Source: Palsa-1150 sp036490515 (GTDB lineage Bacteria > Myxococcota_A > Polyangia > Polyangiales > Polyangiaceae). Taken from it: DNA of 64,000 nt. Each line of letters opens with the position of its first letter. Positions within the stretch are counted from its first letter, which is position 1. The stretch covers positions 139,221-203,220 of the forward strand of contig DASXDU010000004.1 of NCBI GenBank assembly GCA_036490515.1, read 5' to 3'. The position numbers and the translations under genes are program-made. Positions 44,080-54,064 of the stretch are shown in pieces. The notes under the pieces are model-generated. The model saw only the letters and a list, made by a program, of their open reading frames with translations. It was not told where the DNA came from and ran no database searches.

Positions 44080-44414
44080 GGGGAGCGGCATCCCACGACA
44101 CGCCCGGCGGCCATGGCATCACGCCGTGCGCCGCAGCGGCGGGCCGACGAGGCTGGTGATGCTGCCCCACGAGCCGCATTGGTACGCGGCGATGGAGTCC
44201 AACGAGCAGCTCGTCTCCGGCCACGATCGTGGGCATTGCGGACCCTGCGAGGCGAACGTGCGCGTGCGCGGTGGCGTTTCCTCGCGGCGCCGGCCGCGCG
44301 ACCCCACGGGTGCCTGGCGCGGAGACCGAAATCGTCGGGCGAAACGCGCGCCGGAAACCCTCCGCGCGCGGCGAGCGCGGTGGCACATGCGTTGCGAACG
44401 ACGAGCAGCGAAGC

Positions 44415-45797
44415 ATGGCCCTGCAACCCGGGGAGCGAATCGGTCGGAAGTTCGTCCTGGTGAACCCACTGGGACAGGGCGGCATGGCGACGGTGTGGGT
44501 GGCCGAGGACGAGGATCGCCGCCGGCGCGTCGCCCTCAAGGTCCTGAACGCCGACCTCGCCGGCCGTCCCCCCGTCGTGGAGCGCTTCATCGCGGAGGCG
44601 CGCACGATGGAGCGCCTGCACAGCCCGTTCGTGCCGAAGGTGCACGAGTACGGCTTCCTCGAGGAGGGGATCCCCTTCACGGCCATGGAGCTCTGCGAGG
44701 GGGTCGATCTCGACGTCCACCTGCGGACGCGGGGCCCCCTCTCGCTGGCGAACACCGCCCGCCTCGTCTCGCAGGTCGCCTCCGCGCTGACCGAGGCGCA
44801 CGCGCAGGGCATCGTGCACCGCGACGTGAAGGCCGAGAACGTGCTCGTCACCGGAGAAGGAGCGGGGCTTCACGCCAAGCTCATCGACTTCGGCATCGCG
44901 AAGGACCCCACCGGCACGGAACGCCGCCACGGCACGCAGATGGGCACGATGGGGACGCCGGCCTACATGAGCCCCGAGCAGCTCGCGAGCACGAAGGACG
45001 TCGATGCGCGCGCCGACGTCTGGTCGCTCGCGGTCGTCGCGTACGCCGCGCTCACCGGGAAGGTCCCCTTCGATGGGGACACCTTCCTCGCGGTGCACCT
45101 CGCGATGCGCGAAGGCATCTTCGACCTCCCGAGCCACCTCGTGCCCGGGGTCCCGGCGGAGGTGGACGCGTGGATCATGCGGGCACTGAACCTCGATCCG
45201 GCCGAACGCTTCCAGTCCGCGCGCGCCCTCAGCGAGGCCCTGTCGGCCATCGCGCCGCGTGCAGCGACGCTCGACCCGGTCGTGACCGAGGCGGAGCCCG
45301 CGGAGCGAGCGAGCGTGAGTGCCATGGCGAGGACGCACCGGACGTTGCGCCGCGCGCCGCGGCGCCCGTGGCCCGCGTGGATCGCCGCGGCCGCCGCCAT
45401 CGCCGCGGTCTGGGCCGAGGCGCCGCACGTGGCTGCGTGGGTCTCGTTCGCGGACGGCAGCTCGCGAACGGCCGCCGTCGGCGCTGCACCGGCGCCGTCG
45501 CCTGCCCTTTCTCCGTTGTCGTCGCTGGCGCCTCCACCCGTGCTCGCGCCGATTCCGGGGTCTGCGTCCGCGTCAGCGCCTGTGTCAGCGCCCGCGTCCG
45601 CGCCTGCGTCAGCGCCTGCGCCTGCATCCGCGCCCGCGCCCGCGCACCACGTCCGCCGTCCGGCGCCCTCCCGTCCCCCCGTCGTCGTCCACGTCGAGCC
45701 CGATCCCGTCCCCTCGCCCCGGCCCGCCCTCGAGTCGCGCGCGAACGTCGGGGCACCCGTCTGGGACGCCGCCGACGCGGGCTCACCCGCGCCCTGA
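44415..45797 (+). CDS. Ser/Thr protein kinase (kinase 3)
   Basis: 460 residues from the ATG at 44415. The kinase domain starts directly: LVNPLGQGGMATVWVAE, VALKVLNADL, HRDVKAENVLVT, DFGIAK, GTPAYMSPEQ and ADVWSLAVVAYAALTG. A weak membrane helix follows (WPAWIAAAAAIAAVWAEA), then a low-complexity tail of alternating Ala/Pro/Ser (about 90 bp of short imperfect repeats at 45575-45650). All catalytic residues are present, so it should be an active kinase. Earlier Met codons extend into sequence without protein-like bias. Its 3' end is 7 bp from the convergent ARPP-1-like gene. Confidence 0.92.
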   Translation: MALQPGERIGRKFVLVNPLGQGGMATVWVAEDEDRRRRVALKVLNADLAGRPPVVERFIAEARTMERLHSPFVPKVHEYGFLEEGIPFTAMELCEGVDLDVHLRTRGPLSLANTARLVSQVASALTEAHAQGIVHRDVKAENVLVTGEGAGLHAKLIDFGIAKDPTGTERRHGTQMGTMGTPAYMSPEQLASTKDVDARADVWSLAVVAYAALTGKVPFDGDTFLAVHLAMREGIFDLPSHLVPGVPAEVDAWIMRALNLDPAERFQSARALSEALSAIAPRAATLDPVVTEAEPAERASVSAMARTHRTLRRAPRRPWPAWIAAAAAIAAVWAEAPHVAAWVSFADGSSRTAAVGAAPAPSPALSPLSSLAPPPVLAPIPGSASASAPVSAPASAPASAPAPASAPAPAHHVRRPAPSRPPVVVHVEPDPVPSPRPALESRANVGAPVWDAADAGSPAP

Positions 45798-45804
45798 CGG
45801 CCGC

Positions 45805-46974
45805 TCAGAACGACGTGATGCTCGTGCTCACCGGCTTGGGCGGCGCGCTCGGCTGCGCGGCCGACGGCTTGAACGTCGTGGACGCACCGTAGCCCTCCTT
45901 CGACTCGCGCATCGTGTTGTCGTTCAGGCCGGGGGTCGACCGCGTCTCCTTCACGGCCCCCTTCTGCACGTCCGCCACGAACTTCGTCACGTCGGCCTGC
46001 GTGAGCGGCGCGGCGGGCGGCGGCGGCTTGCCTCCCGCCTTCGTCTCCGCCTGCGACGTGATCGCCTCCATGGCGGCCGTTCCCGCGAGCACGCCCTCGA
46101 ACATGAGGAACACCTTGCGGTCCACGAACCACCGGATGCTTCTCACCTTGCCGTCCACGGCGTACGCGAAGCCGACCACGTCGGCGCTCGGCTGCACCTC
46201 GGCCACGTACCCTTCCACCTTTTCCGTGAGCGCCGCGCGCTGCGCGACGATGTCCGCCGAGTCCACCGTCGCGAGGAGCGTCCCCGACGCTGCCTCCTTC
46301 TTGTTCGCCTCGTTGACCTGCGCCACCTTCGCCCAGACCTCGCCCTGGTCCTTGTCGTGCTCGGCCGCGGTGCGGACGCGGCTCTCGGTGAGAAGGCCGA
46401 TCGTCCCGAACTGTCCCGCCGTCGCCACGCCGTCGCGGCTCAGCGTCCAGCGGCCGTGCTCCACGCAGTAGGCGTCCACGGGCACGGTCTGGTGCGCTCC
46501 GACGATGAAATCCTGCCCGATCTGCCGGTCCTGCTTGCCGCCCTTCACGATGGTGCCCGCCAGGACGTAGACCGGGACCGAGCCCGCGTTGTCGATGACG
46601 AGCGAGTTCACCTGCGCCCCATCGGCGTTCGGGCCGGTGCCCGCGCCGATCTCGTGCACGTGCGCGGTCCCCGCCCCGAGGGCCGCGTCGAGCGTCGTGA
46701 TGGGGCCGATGTCCTCGTGCGTCCTCGAAAGGATGGGGAAGACGGTCAGGTTCGCGAACGTCCGTGGCGGCCCGACGATGGGGAGGCCCGCGGCCACGGC
46801 CGGCGCCTCGCCCGCCGCCACCCCGACGACGGGCGACCCCGCCGCGGGCGCCGTGGCTGCGACCCGCGGCGGGGCGACACCTTGCGCCGGCGACGCCGGC
46901 GGATCCGTGTGAACCGAACGGCTGCAGGCGGCGCACGTCACCAGCAGCGCGACCCAGCAGAGGGTGCGACCCAT
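45805..46974 (-). CDS. ARPP-1-domain lipoprotein
   Basis: 389 residues. The signal peptide MGRTLCWVALLVTCAAC ends in a lipobox (Cys 17). The mature protein carries an ARPP-1-type domain, a fold named for association with ADP-ribosylglycohydrolase and rhodanese-phosphatase proteins: FANLTVFPILS, TLDAALGAGTAHVHEI, VPVYVLAGTIVKGGKQDRQI and VPVDAYCVEHGRWT. A helical segment (DSADIVAQRAALTEKVEGYVAEV) and a Pro-rich C-terminus follow. The function of the domain is not established. GGAGG lies 7 nt before the ATG. It is convergent with kinase 3, which may be coincidental. Confidence 0.82.
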   Translation of the reverse strand: MGRTLCWVALLVTCAACSRSVHTDPPASPAQGVAPPRVAATAPAAGSPVVGVAAGEAPAVAAGLPIVGPPRTFANLTVFPILSRTHEDIGPITTLDAALGAGTAHVHEIGAGTGPNADGAQVNSLVIDNAGSVPVYVLAGTIVKGGKQDRQIGQDFIVGAHQTVPVDAYCVEHGRWTLSRDGVATAGQFGTIGLLTESRVRTAAEHDKDQGEVWAKVAQVNEANKKEAASGTLLATVDSADIVAQRAALTEKVEGYVAEVQPSADVVGFAYAVDGKVRSIRWFVDRKVFLMFEGVLAGTAAMEAITSQAETKAGGKPPPPAAPLTQADVTKFVADVQKGAVKETRSTPGLNDNTMRESKEGYGASTTFKPSAAQPSAPPKPVSTSITSF

Positions 46975-47106
46975 GGACTACCTCCGGTCTGTCGAAGAGA
47001 CCTCCCTATCGACGGGCGACCGGGCGAGAAGTTTTGACCGACGTGTCGAAGAGGCGACTCCCCGGTGGATCTTCCCGGCGCATTGGACCAACATGCTGCC
47101 GTGACG

Positions 47107-47769
47107 ATGCAAATTGAATCGCCAGCCCACCCCCATTCCCCCGGCGAATCCAGCGCCCCGGCCTCCCCCTTGCGGCGTGCCGCGCTCGCGACCTCGGCCA
47201 TCCTCCTCGCGGGGTGCAGCGCGGGCCACGCGGCGCCCGCGGACGGAGGACCGGGGCCGGTCGACGCCCACGCCCCCGACGACGCCACGACGAGCGCCGA
47301 GTCGGGGTCGGGCGCACATCCGGATGCCAGCACCTCTTCCAGCGGAGGCGACGCCGCGTCCTCGGGCGGTGGCGAGGCCGGGTCCTCGAGTGGAGGCGAC
47401 GCGTCCTCCTCGGGAGGCGGCGACGCGGGAAGCGGGGCCGATGCGTCGGACGCGAGCTGCTCGACGACCGACGGGGGCCCCTCCGTCGCTCTCACCTGGA
47501 ACGAAGGCTGCTCGTCGACCGTCACGGGGTTCGTCATCGAGTGGGGCGACGTCGACGGCGGCCCGTATCCCTACAGCGCGGACGCAGGAGACTCGTGCGA
47601 CGCCACCGCCTGCGACGATGACGCCGCCGGCGCCCAGGCCTTCTGCCAGTACGATTTGCGAGGGCTCGAAGCAGGGACGTGGTGCATCGCGGCCGAGGCC
47701 TGCGACGACGGCTCTTGCAGCGTCCCGTCGATGGCGACCTGCGTGGACGTCCCTCCCGCGTGCCTCTGA
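47107..47769 (+). CDS. Gly/Ser-rich lipoprotein with fibronectin-III-like domain
   Basis: 220 residues from the ATG at 47107. After a basic head, the hydrophobic run LRRAALATSAILLAGC gives a lipobox (Cys 37). A long Ser/Gly/Asp-rich linker (STSSSGGDAASSGGGEAG and similar, about 50 residues) leads to a beta-rich C-terminal domain of fibronectin-III type (VALTWNEGCSSTVTGFVIEWG, CQYDLRGLEAGTWCIAAEA) with Cys pairs, probably disulfides. A surface-exposed binding role is likely; no ligand is known. The gene stands divergent from the ARPP-1-like lipoprotein gene. Confidence 0.82.
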   Translation: MQIESPAHPHSPGESSAPASPLRRAALATSAILLAGCSAGHAAPADGGPGPVDAHAPDDATTSAESGSGAHPDASTSSSGGDAASSGGGEAGSSSGGDASSSGGGDAGSGADASDASCSTTDGGPSVALTWNEGCSSTVTGFVIEWGDVDGGPYPYSADAGDSCDATACDDDAAGAQAFCQYDLRGLEAGTWCIAAEACDDGSCSVPSMATCVDVPPACL

Positions 47770-48299
47770 GGGCGTCGGTGGCCCGAGGAGGAGGACGATG
47801 AAGAGCGGGCGCGCGGCTCTTGGCTGGACGAACCGGCTGGTTCGCGGGACCGGCGGCGGGGTGCGCGGGCGGACCGGGGTCGTGGGTGGGGCGCACCGGG
47901 TGCTCCGCTGGGACAGTCGGGGTTGTACCGGGGGAGAGCGTGGTGGTCACCGGGGGCGGCGGCCGCGGTTCCCGGTGACGTTCCCAGCAGAGGCCTCGAA
48001 CCGTGGGGATCGCTCGGGGGACAGAGCGGGTGGCGCCGGGGGCACCCGCGACCGTGCGTAGGAGTCGTGGGGTGGTGCCGGGGTCGAGCGGGGCCGTCAC
48101 GGGCACGGGGGGCAGGGTCCGCGAGGACGTTCGTGGGGACTGGCGGGTACCCCCCGCGCTGTCCGCACGAGAGACGCGATCGCGCGGCGCGGGGGTGCGT
48201 CGACGCAGCCCAGAGGGCCGGCGCCGGTGAACCTGAAAGTGCGCGAGTCCCGGAGCCTCTCGCGGTCGATTCGCGCACTGAGGCGCATCGCGGCGACCC
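47770..48299. other. G-rich gene-free stretch with degenerate repeats
   Basis: 530 bp without a convincing gene. Between about 47820 and 48150 the plus strand is strongly G-rich with recurring ACCGGG/GTCGGGG-type phrases and an inverted pair (GTCACCGGG near 47946, CCCGGTGAC near 47970). A short ORF with a strong AGGAGG site (47801-48061, 86 codons) and several Pro/Thr-rich ORFs on the other strand exist, but their composition looks like low-complexity sequence. It could be decayed coding sequence. Confidence 0.45.
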
Positions 48300-49043
48300 C
48301 TACGATCGCGAGGACCGGTCCCCGTAGGAACGCTCGGCCTCGGTCTCGGCCTCTCCGTCCACGTCGCCGTCGCCGTCGGCGAGCCGGGCCGCCGCCGTCT
48401 CCGGGGCCGCGCCACGGTACCCTCCCTCGTCGCGCAGCCCCATGAGCTTGCGTCGTTCGAGCTCCGGCCCCACGCCGATGAGGAGCGTGGCGACGTGCAC
48501 CACCAGGCGCGCGACCGACACCGGGTCCACCTGGTCCGCCTTCCAGTCGGACTTCTGGAAGACGACGCGGCCTCGGACCACGTCGAGCGTGCAAGGCGCG
48601 AGCTCCCGCAACGACGACCGGGCTCTCGCGTCGAGCGCCACGTTCGCGGCCTCGGCCGGGGCGGCTTTCACCACGAACATCGCGGCGAAGGCCGGCTCCC
48701 GCGCGATCCCGCCGCCGGCGTGGCCCGCCTCCGCGAGCGCGGCGTCGCTCGACGCTCGTGGGCGCACGTGCATCTCGAGCGCCGAGGACCCGCCGGGCGC
48801 GGGCGTCCAGGCCTCGACGTCCACGTCGGAGCCATCTCGCCCGTAGACCATCCCGTAGTGGAGCGCGCGGCCGTCGAACGTCGCTTCGACCGTGCGCCGC
48901 GACACGACGCGAACGTTCTCGGCGCCCGCGGCGAGGAGCGCGTCGCGATCGCTCGCGATGTCGCGCTGCCGCACAAGCGCGAGCGCGCGCACGACGCTGA
49001 ACCCGAGGCCGAGAAGGACCCCGAGGAGGATGATGGCGCTCAT
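48300..49043 (-). CDS. Membrane-anchored protein of unknown function
   Basis: 247 residues from the ATG at 49043, with GGAGG directly upstream. One N-terminal transmembrane helix (SAIILLGVLLGLGFSVVRALAL) is followed by a mixed domain with IASDRDALLAAGAENVRVVSR, FDGRALHYGMVYGRDGSDVDVEAW and LVVHVATLLIGVG, ending in an acidic Asp/Glu tail. It is probably anchored in the inner membrane. No family recognised. TACCCT ends 6 nt upstream of the ATG. It is divergent to, and 122 bp from, another membrane protein, with which it may form a functional pair. Confidence 0.78.
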   Translation of the reverse strand: MSAIILLGVLLGLGFSVVRALALVRQRDIASDRDALLAAGAENVRVVSRRTVEATFDGRALHYGMVYGRDGSDVDVEAWTPAPGGSSALEMHVRPRASSDAALAEAGHAGGGIAREPAFAAMFVVKAAPAEAANVALDARARSSLRELAPCTLDVVRGRVVFQKSDWKADQVDPVSVARLVVHVATLLIGVGPELERRKLMGLRDEGGYRGAAPETAAARLADGDGDVDGEAETEAERSYGDRSSRS

Positions 49044-49049
49044 GCCTCC

Positions 49050-49055
49050 AGGGTA
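49050..49055 (-). promoter_or_regulatory. Candidate -10 (TACCCT), leaderless context
   Basis: TACCCT on the minus strand, 6 nt from the ATG at 49043. Confidence 0.3.
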
Positions 49056-49128
49056 GACCCAGCCGGGACGCGCGCGGTCTTTCCCCATTCCTGACGGGCC
49101 GCCCGCGGCACGACGCTCCGCGCGCCCG

Positions 49129-49158
49129 TTGTGTGCGCCAGAGACGGGGGGCTACGCT
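49129..49158 (+). promoter_or_regulatory. Candidate promoter, TTGTGT - 18 - TACGCT
   Basis: TTGTGT (49129-49134), 18-bp spacer, TACGCT (49153-49158), 7 nt before the GTG at 49166. Leaderless context; supports that GTG as start over the one at 49133. Confidence 0.4.
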
Positions 49159-49165
49159 CGCAAGC

Positions 49166-50128
49166 GTGGCAGACGTCGAGGCGGACCTGCTCCTCGCGCT
49201 GCGCGCGATCGCCGGCGTCGACGGGGGGACGGACTTCCGGATCCGTGACGGCGAGGTCTCGTTCGGCGTCCACTACGTCGGAGGCAGCGCGTCGCGCCTG
49301 ACGCTCGAGGCCTCGTACGACGCGGTCGCTCACGCCGACGCCGCGCCGGGAACGCGAGAGGCCGGGTACCGCTCGAGCGCCCGGGCCGGGACCCTGGCTG
49401 CCGTCCGACCCATGTCCATCGTGCTCCGGGCGGAGGACGCCTCCGACCGCGTGGCCAAGGCGGAGGGGATCAGCCGCGAGCACCAGACCGGCGACGAGGC
49501 GTTCGACGCGGCCGTCTACGTCGAATCACCCACCACGGACGAGGGTGTGCTGGCCGCGGTGCTAAACGAGACGGTGCGGGCGGCGGCGAGGAACCTGCTC
49601 ACGCTCGCGTTCGACGCGATCACGGTCGACGATGGAGAGGGGCGGGTGACCGGGTCCATCTCCGGCTTCCGCCACCTGGTCGACGCGGAGGACGCAGCGC
49701 GACGCATGGTGCGCGCGTTCGCCACCTTGCTGCGGGGGTTGCCACCCATCCGCGTCGGCGCCGGGCGGCACCCGCGCCGCAGCGCGCTCCCCGCGTCCCT
49801 GGCCTTCGGCGGGTTCCTCGTGGCGGTGGTGCTCGGCCCGGTGGCCCTCATGGGCATCGCCGGAGCGAACGATTGCACGGAGAGCGCCTCCGACGGCGAG
49901 GGCGTGACCCTCAAGGACGGGTGTGGAGTGACGTTCTGGACCGCCACCCTCCTCGCGTGCATCGCCGCGTTCGTCGCGTACTTCGTTGCGCGCGCCCTCG
50001 CCCGGCTGCGTATGTCCGGTCACTCGGACTCGCACAAGCGCATCCTGCACGTGGGCCTCGCGGCGTTCTGGTGGGGTGGATTCGCGACCTTCGTCGTGAG
50101 TCTGGCGATCGGGTACGGGATGCGCTGA
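49166..50128 (+). CDS. Membrane protein of unknown function
   Basis: 320 residues from the GTG at 49166 (an earlier GTG at 49133 is less supported because a candidate -10 lies between). A soluble N-terminal part of about 190 residues (DVEADLLLALRAIAG, SFGVHYVGGSASRLTLEASY, LNETVRAAARNLLTLAFDAI) is followed by about four hydrophobic helices (LPASLAFGGFLVAVVLGPVA, TFWTATLLACIAAFVAYFVA, LAAFWWGGFATFVVSLAIG). Probably inner-membrane. No named family. It is divergent from 48300-49043. The upstream intergenic region is only 122 bp, with candidate promoters on both strands. Confidence 0.78.
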   Translation: MADVEADLLLALRAIAGVDGGTDFRIRDGEVSFGVHYVGGSASRLTLEASYDAVAHADAAPGTREAGYRSSARAGTLAAVRPMSIVLRAEDASDRVAKAEGISREHQTGDEAFDAAVYVESPTTDEGVLAAVLNETVRAAARNLLTLAFDAITVDDGEGRVTGSISGFRHLVDAEDAARRMVRAFATLLRGLPPIRVGAGRHPRRSALPASLAFGGFLVAVVLGPVALMGIAGANDCTESASDGEGVTLKDGCGVTFWTATLLACIAAFVAYFVARALARLRMSGHSDSHKRILHVGLAAFWWGGFATFVVSLAIGYGMR

Positions 50129-50181
50129 GGCGCGCGTCCTGCTTGCTGCCGCGAGAGCGCCGGGGCGGTGCGGCCAGGGGC

Positions 50182-50370
50182 CTGCGTTGCCTCGACGCCA
50201 ACCTATTCCGCGACGTCGCGCCCCCCGAGCGGTCCCACGTCGAGGCGTCGAAGGCGTGGCTCTATCCGTCTGACTTCCTCGCCCTCGTGTCGCATCCGCG
50301 GGTTCCGGCGCAGTGGAAGCGCAACGTGTGCATCGCTGTCTTCCTCGGCCTGCGAGCCGGGGAGCAGCGC
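50182..50370 (+). pseudogene. Tyrosine-recombinase (integrase) remnant
   Basis: The 63 codons read LRCLDANLFRDVAPP, then AWLYPSDFLALVSHPRVPAQW, then CIAVFLGLRAGEQR, which matches the start of the catalytic domain of myxobacterial-type integrases, up to and including the first catalytic Arg (in LRAGE). There is no start codon, no N-terminal domain and no downstream HxxR/Tyr residues. It lies about 110 bp from tRNA-Asp, a classic integration site. A relic of an excised or decayed integrative element. Confidence 0.65.
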
Positions 50371-50430
50371 GACGGCGGTCCGCGGCGGGCACTTCGGCGA
50401 GCCCTTCCCCACCCTGCCCTCAATTGGCCG

Positions 50431-50466
50431 CCAAGCGTCACGTGACGTTTGGATGCTGCCCAAACG
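50431..50466. repeat. Palindrome with alternative hairpin
   Basis: CGTCACGTGACG (50436-50447) with flanking CCAA/TTGG gives a 22-bp palindrome (50431-50452) with one mismatch per arm. Its right arm CGTTTGG (50446-50452) can instead pair with CCAAACG (50460-50466), loop 7 nt. It lies between the integrase remnant and tRNA-Asp, directly downstream of the tRNA on its own strand. Confidence 0.6.
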
Positions 50467-50478
50467 CGGGGAATTTCG

Positions 50479-50552
<74 letters not shown>

Positions 50553-50585
50553 AGTGGCACCGGCCCTCGCGGGCTCGGAGGGCGC

Positions 50586-50613
50586 ACTTTATTCAGACGC
50601 CGCGGTCGGTCAA
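50586..50613 (-). promoter_or_regulatory. tRNA-Asp promoter
   Basis: TTGACC (50608-50613), 16-bp spacer, TAAAGT (50586-50591) on the minus strand, 33 nt before the tRNA 5' end. This is the clearest sigma-70 promoter in the window. Confidence 0.6.
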
Positions 50614-50647
50614 GTGGGAAGCGCGGGCGGCGCGAATCGCCGCCCTT

Positions 50648-51379
50648 TTAGAACGTCACCCCTCGCGGCGTGACCGCGATGCGCTTCCCCAGCGCGAGGA
50701 CGTGCGTCTGGTTCAGGATCATCAGCGGGATACCGACCACCGCGACGACGATGCCGGCTCCACCCGTGACGAAGCCCGCGTTGCGGACCGTCGTCTCGTC
50801 GTTCGTGACGTGCGCGCCCGCTACGAGGGCGACTCCCACGATGACGGCCGCGACGCCGGCGCCGGTGAGCACGCCCCCCGCGCGGTGCCACATCGAGTCG
50901 CCCGCCTGGACCTGGAGCGACAGCTGGTCTCCGGAGTGGGGCAGCGTGAACGTGTGCGAGCCGGCGACGTGGTTCATCCCCGCGACGCGGTACGACGAGT
51001 ACCGGTCGAGGTCCACGCGGCACGGCGTCACGCAGACCTGCTCCCAGGTGGCGACGGTCGTGTGGTACGGGAGAAAGACGTACTGCCCGTTTCCCTCCTC
51101 GAGGGACACGCGCCGCTCGAGGACGGCCTCGTCGTGGGTCGACTCGACGTCGACGTGCACGCGGCGCTCCTCGATCTGCGCGGGCGTGGGCGCCGGCACG
51201 GGGGAAGGAGGCGGCGCGGGCTGGGGAGGCGTGGCCTGGACCACGGCGGCAGTCGGCGCCGCCGGAGCAGGCGGCGGTGGTGGAGGCAGCGGAGGCGGCT
51301 GCTGCGCGAACGCGGGGAAGGCGACGGACGTCGCGGCGAGCGCGGCGGCGACGACGAGGGACAACGATCGCGGGCTCAA
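50648..51379 (-). CDS. Exported membrane protein of unknown function (TTG start)
   Basis: 243 residues if started at the TTG at 51379, which follows GAGGAGG by 9 nt and gives a signal peptide (SPRSLSLVVAAALAATSVAFP, cleavage after AFA). A Pro/Ala-rich segment leads to a beta-rich domain (RRVHVDVESTHDEAVLERRVSLEE, VCVTPCRVDLDRYSSYRVAGM with a Cys pair, resembling a PEGA-type lead), and two transmembrane helices end the protein (GGVLTGAGVAAVIVGVALVAG, GFVTGGAGIVVAVVGIPLMI). No family assigned. The frame continues open upstream, but without protein-like codon usage. It lies downstream of lon, separated by 170 bp. Confidence 0.75.
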   Translation of the reverse strand: MSPRSLSLVVAAALAATSVAFPAFAQQPPPLPPPPPPAPAAPTAAVVQATPPQPAPPPSPVPAPTPAQIEERRVHVDVESTHDEAVLERRVSLEEGNGQYVFLPYHTTVATWEQVCVTPCRVDLDRYSSYRVAGMNHVAGSHTFTLPHSGDQLSLQVQAGDSMWHRAGGVLTGAGVAAVIVGVALVAGAHVTNDETTVRNAGFVTGGAGIVVAVVGIPLMILNQTHVLALGKRIAVTPRGVTF

Positions 51380-51549
51380 CGGGGGGAACCTCCTCGGTGC
51401 GGCGCGCCCGTGCACGATGCGATCCGTCGCGGGCTCGCCATCGCCACGCACTCGCACGCCCCGTTTTTCACCCGCGGAAGCGCACGTCGGCCCACGACGC
51501 CCCCACGCCAAACTGCCCCGCTGTACGTCTCCGTCTCGCAGCGTGGAGC

Positions 51550-54042
<2,493 letters not shown>

Positions 54043-54052
54043 CGGGCCGCCC

Positions 54053-54058
54053 AGCGTA
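54053..54058 (-). promoter_or_regulatory. Candidate -10 (TACGCT) for lon
   Basis: TACGCT on the minus strand, 10 nt from the lon ATG at 54042, inside the 22-bp clpX-lon gap. No -35 recognised. Confidence 0.3.
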
Positions 54059-54064
54059 GCGCCC

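Noticed and set aside
45575..45650. Ala/Pro/Ser repeat in kinase 3 as a separate repeat element
   Set aside because: It is in frame, short and degenerate; simple low-complexity linker coding.
47801..48061. 86-codon ORF with strong AGGAGG site
   Set aside because: Composition is Gly/Arg low complexity in a G-rich repeat; no protein-like feature. Kept only as a note in the region entry.
50436..50447. CGTCACGTGACG as a parS site
   Set aside because: Only the central TCACGTGA agrees with the parS consensus; the next positions (G/C instead of T/A) do not, and it is 8 kb from parB.
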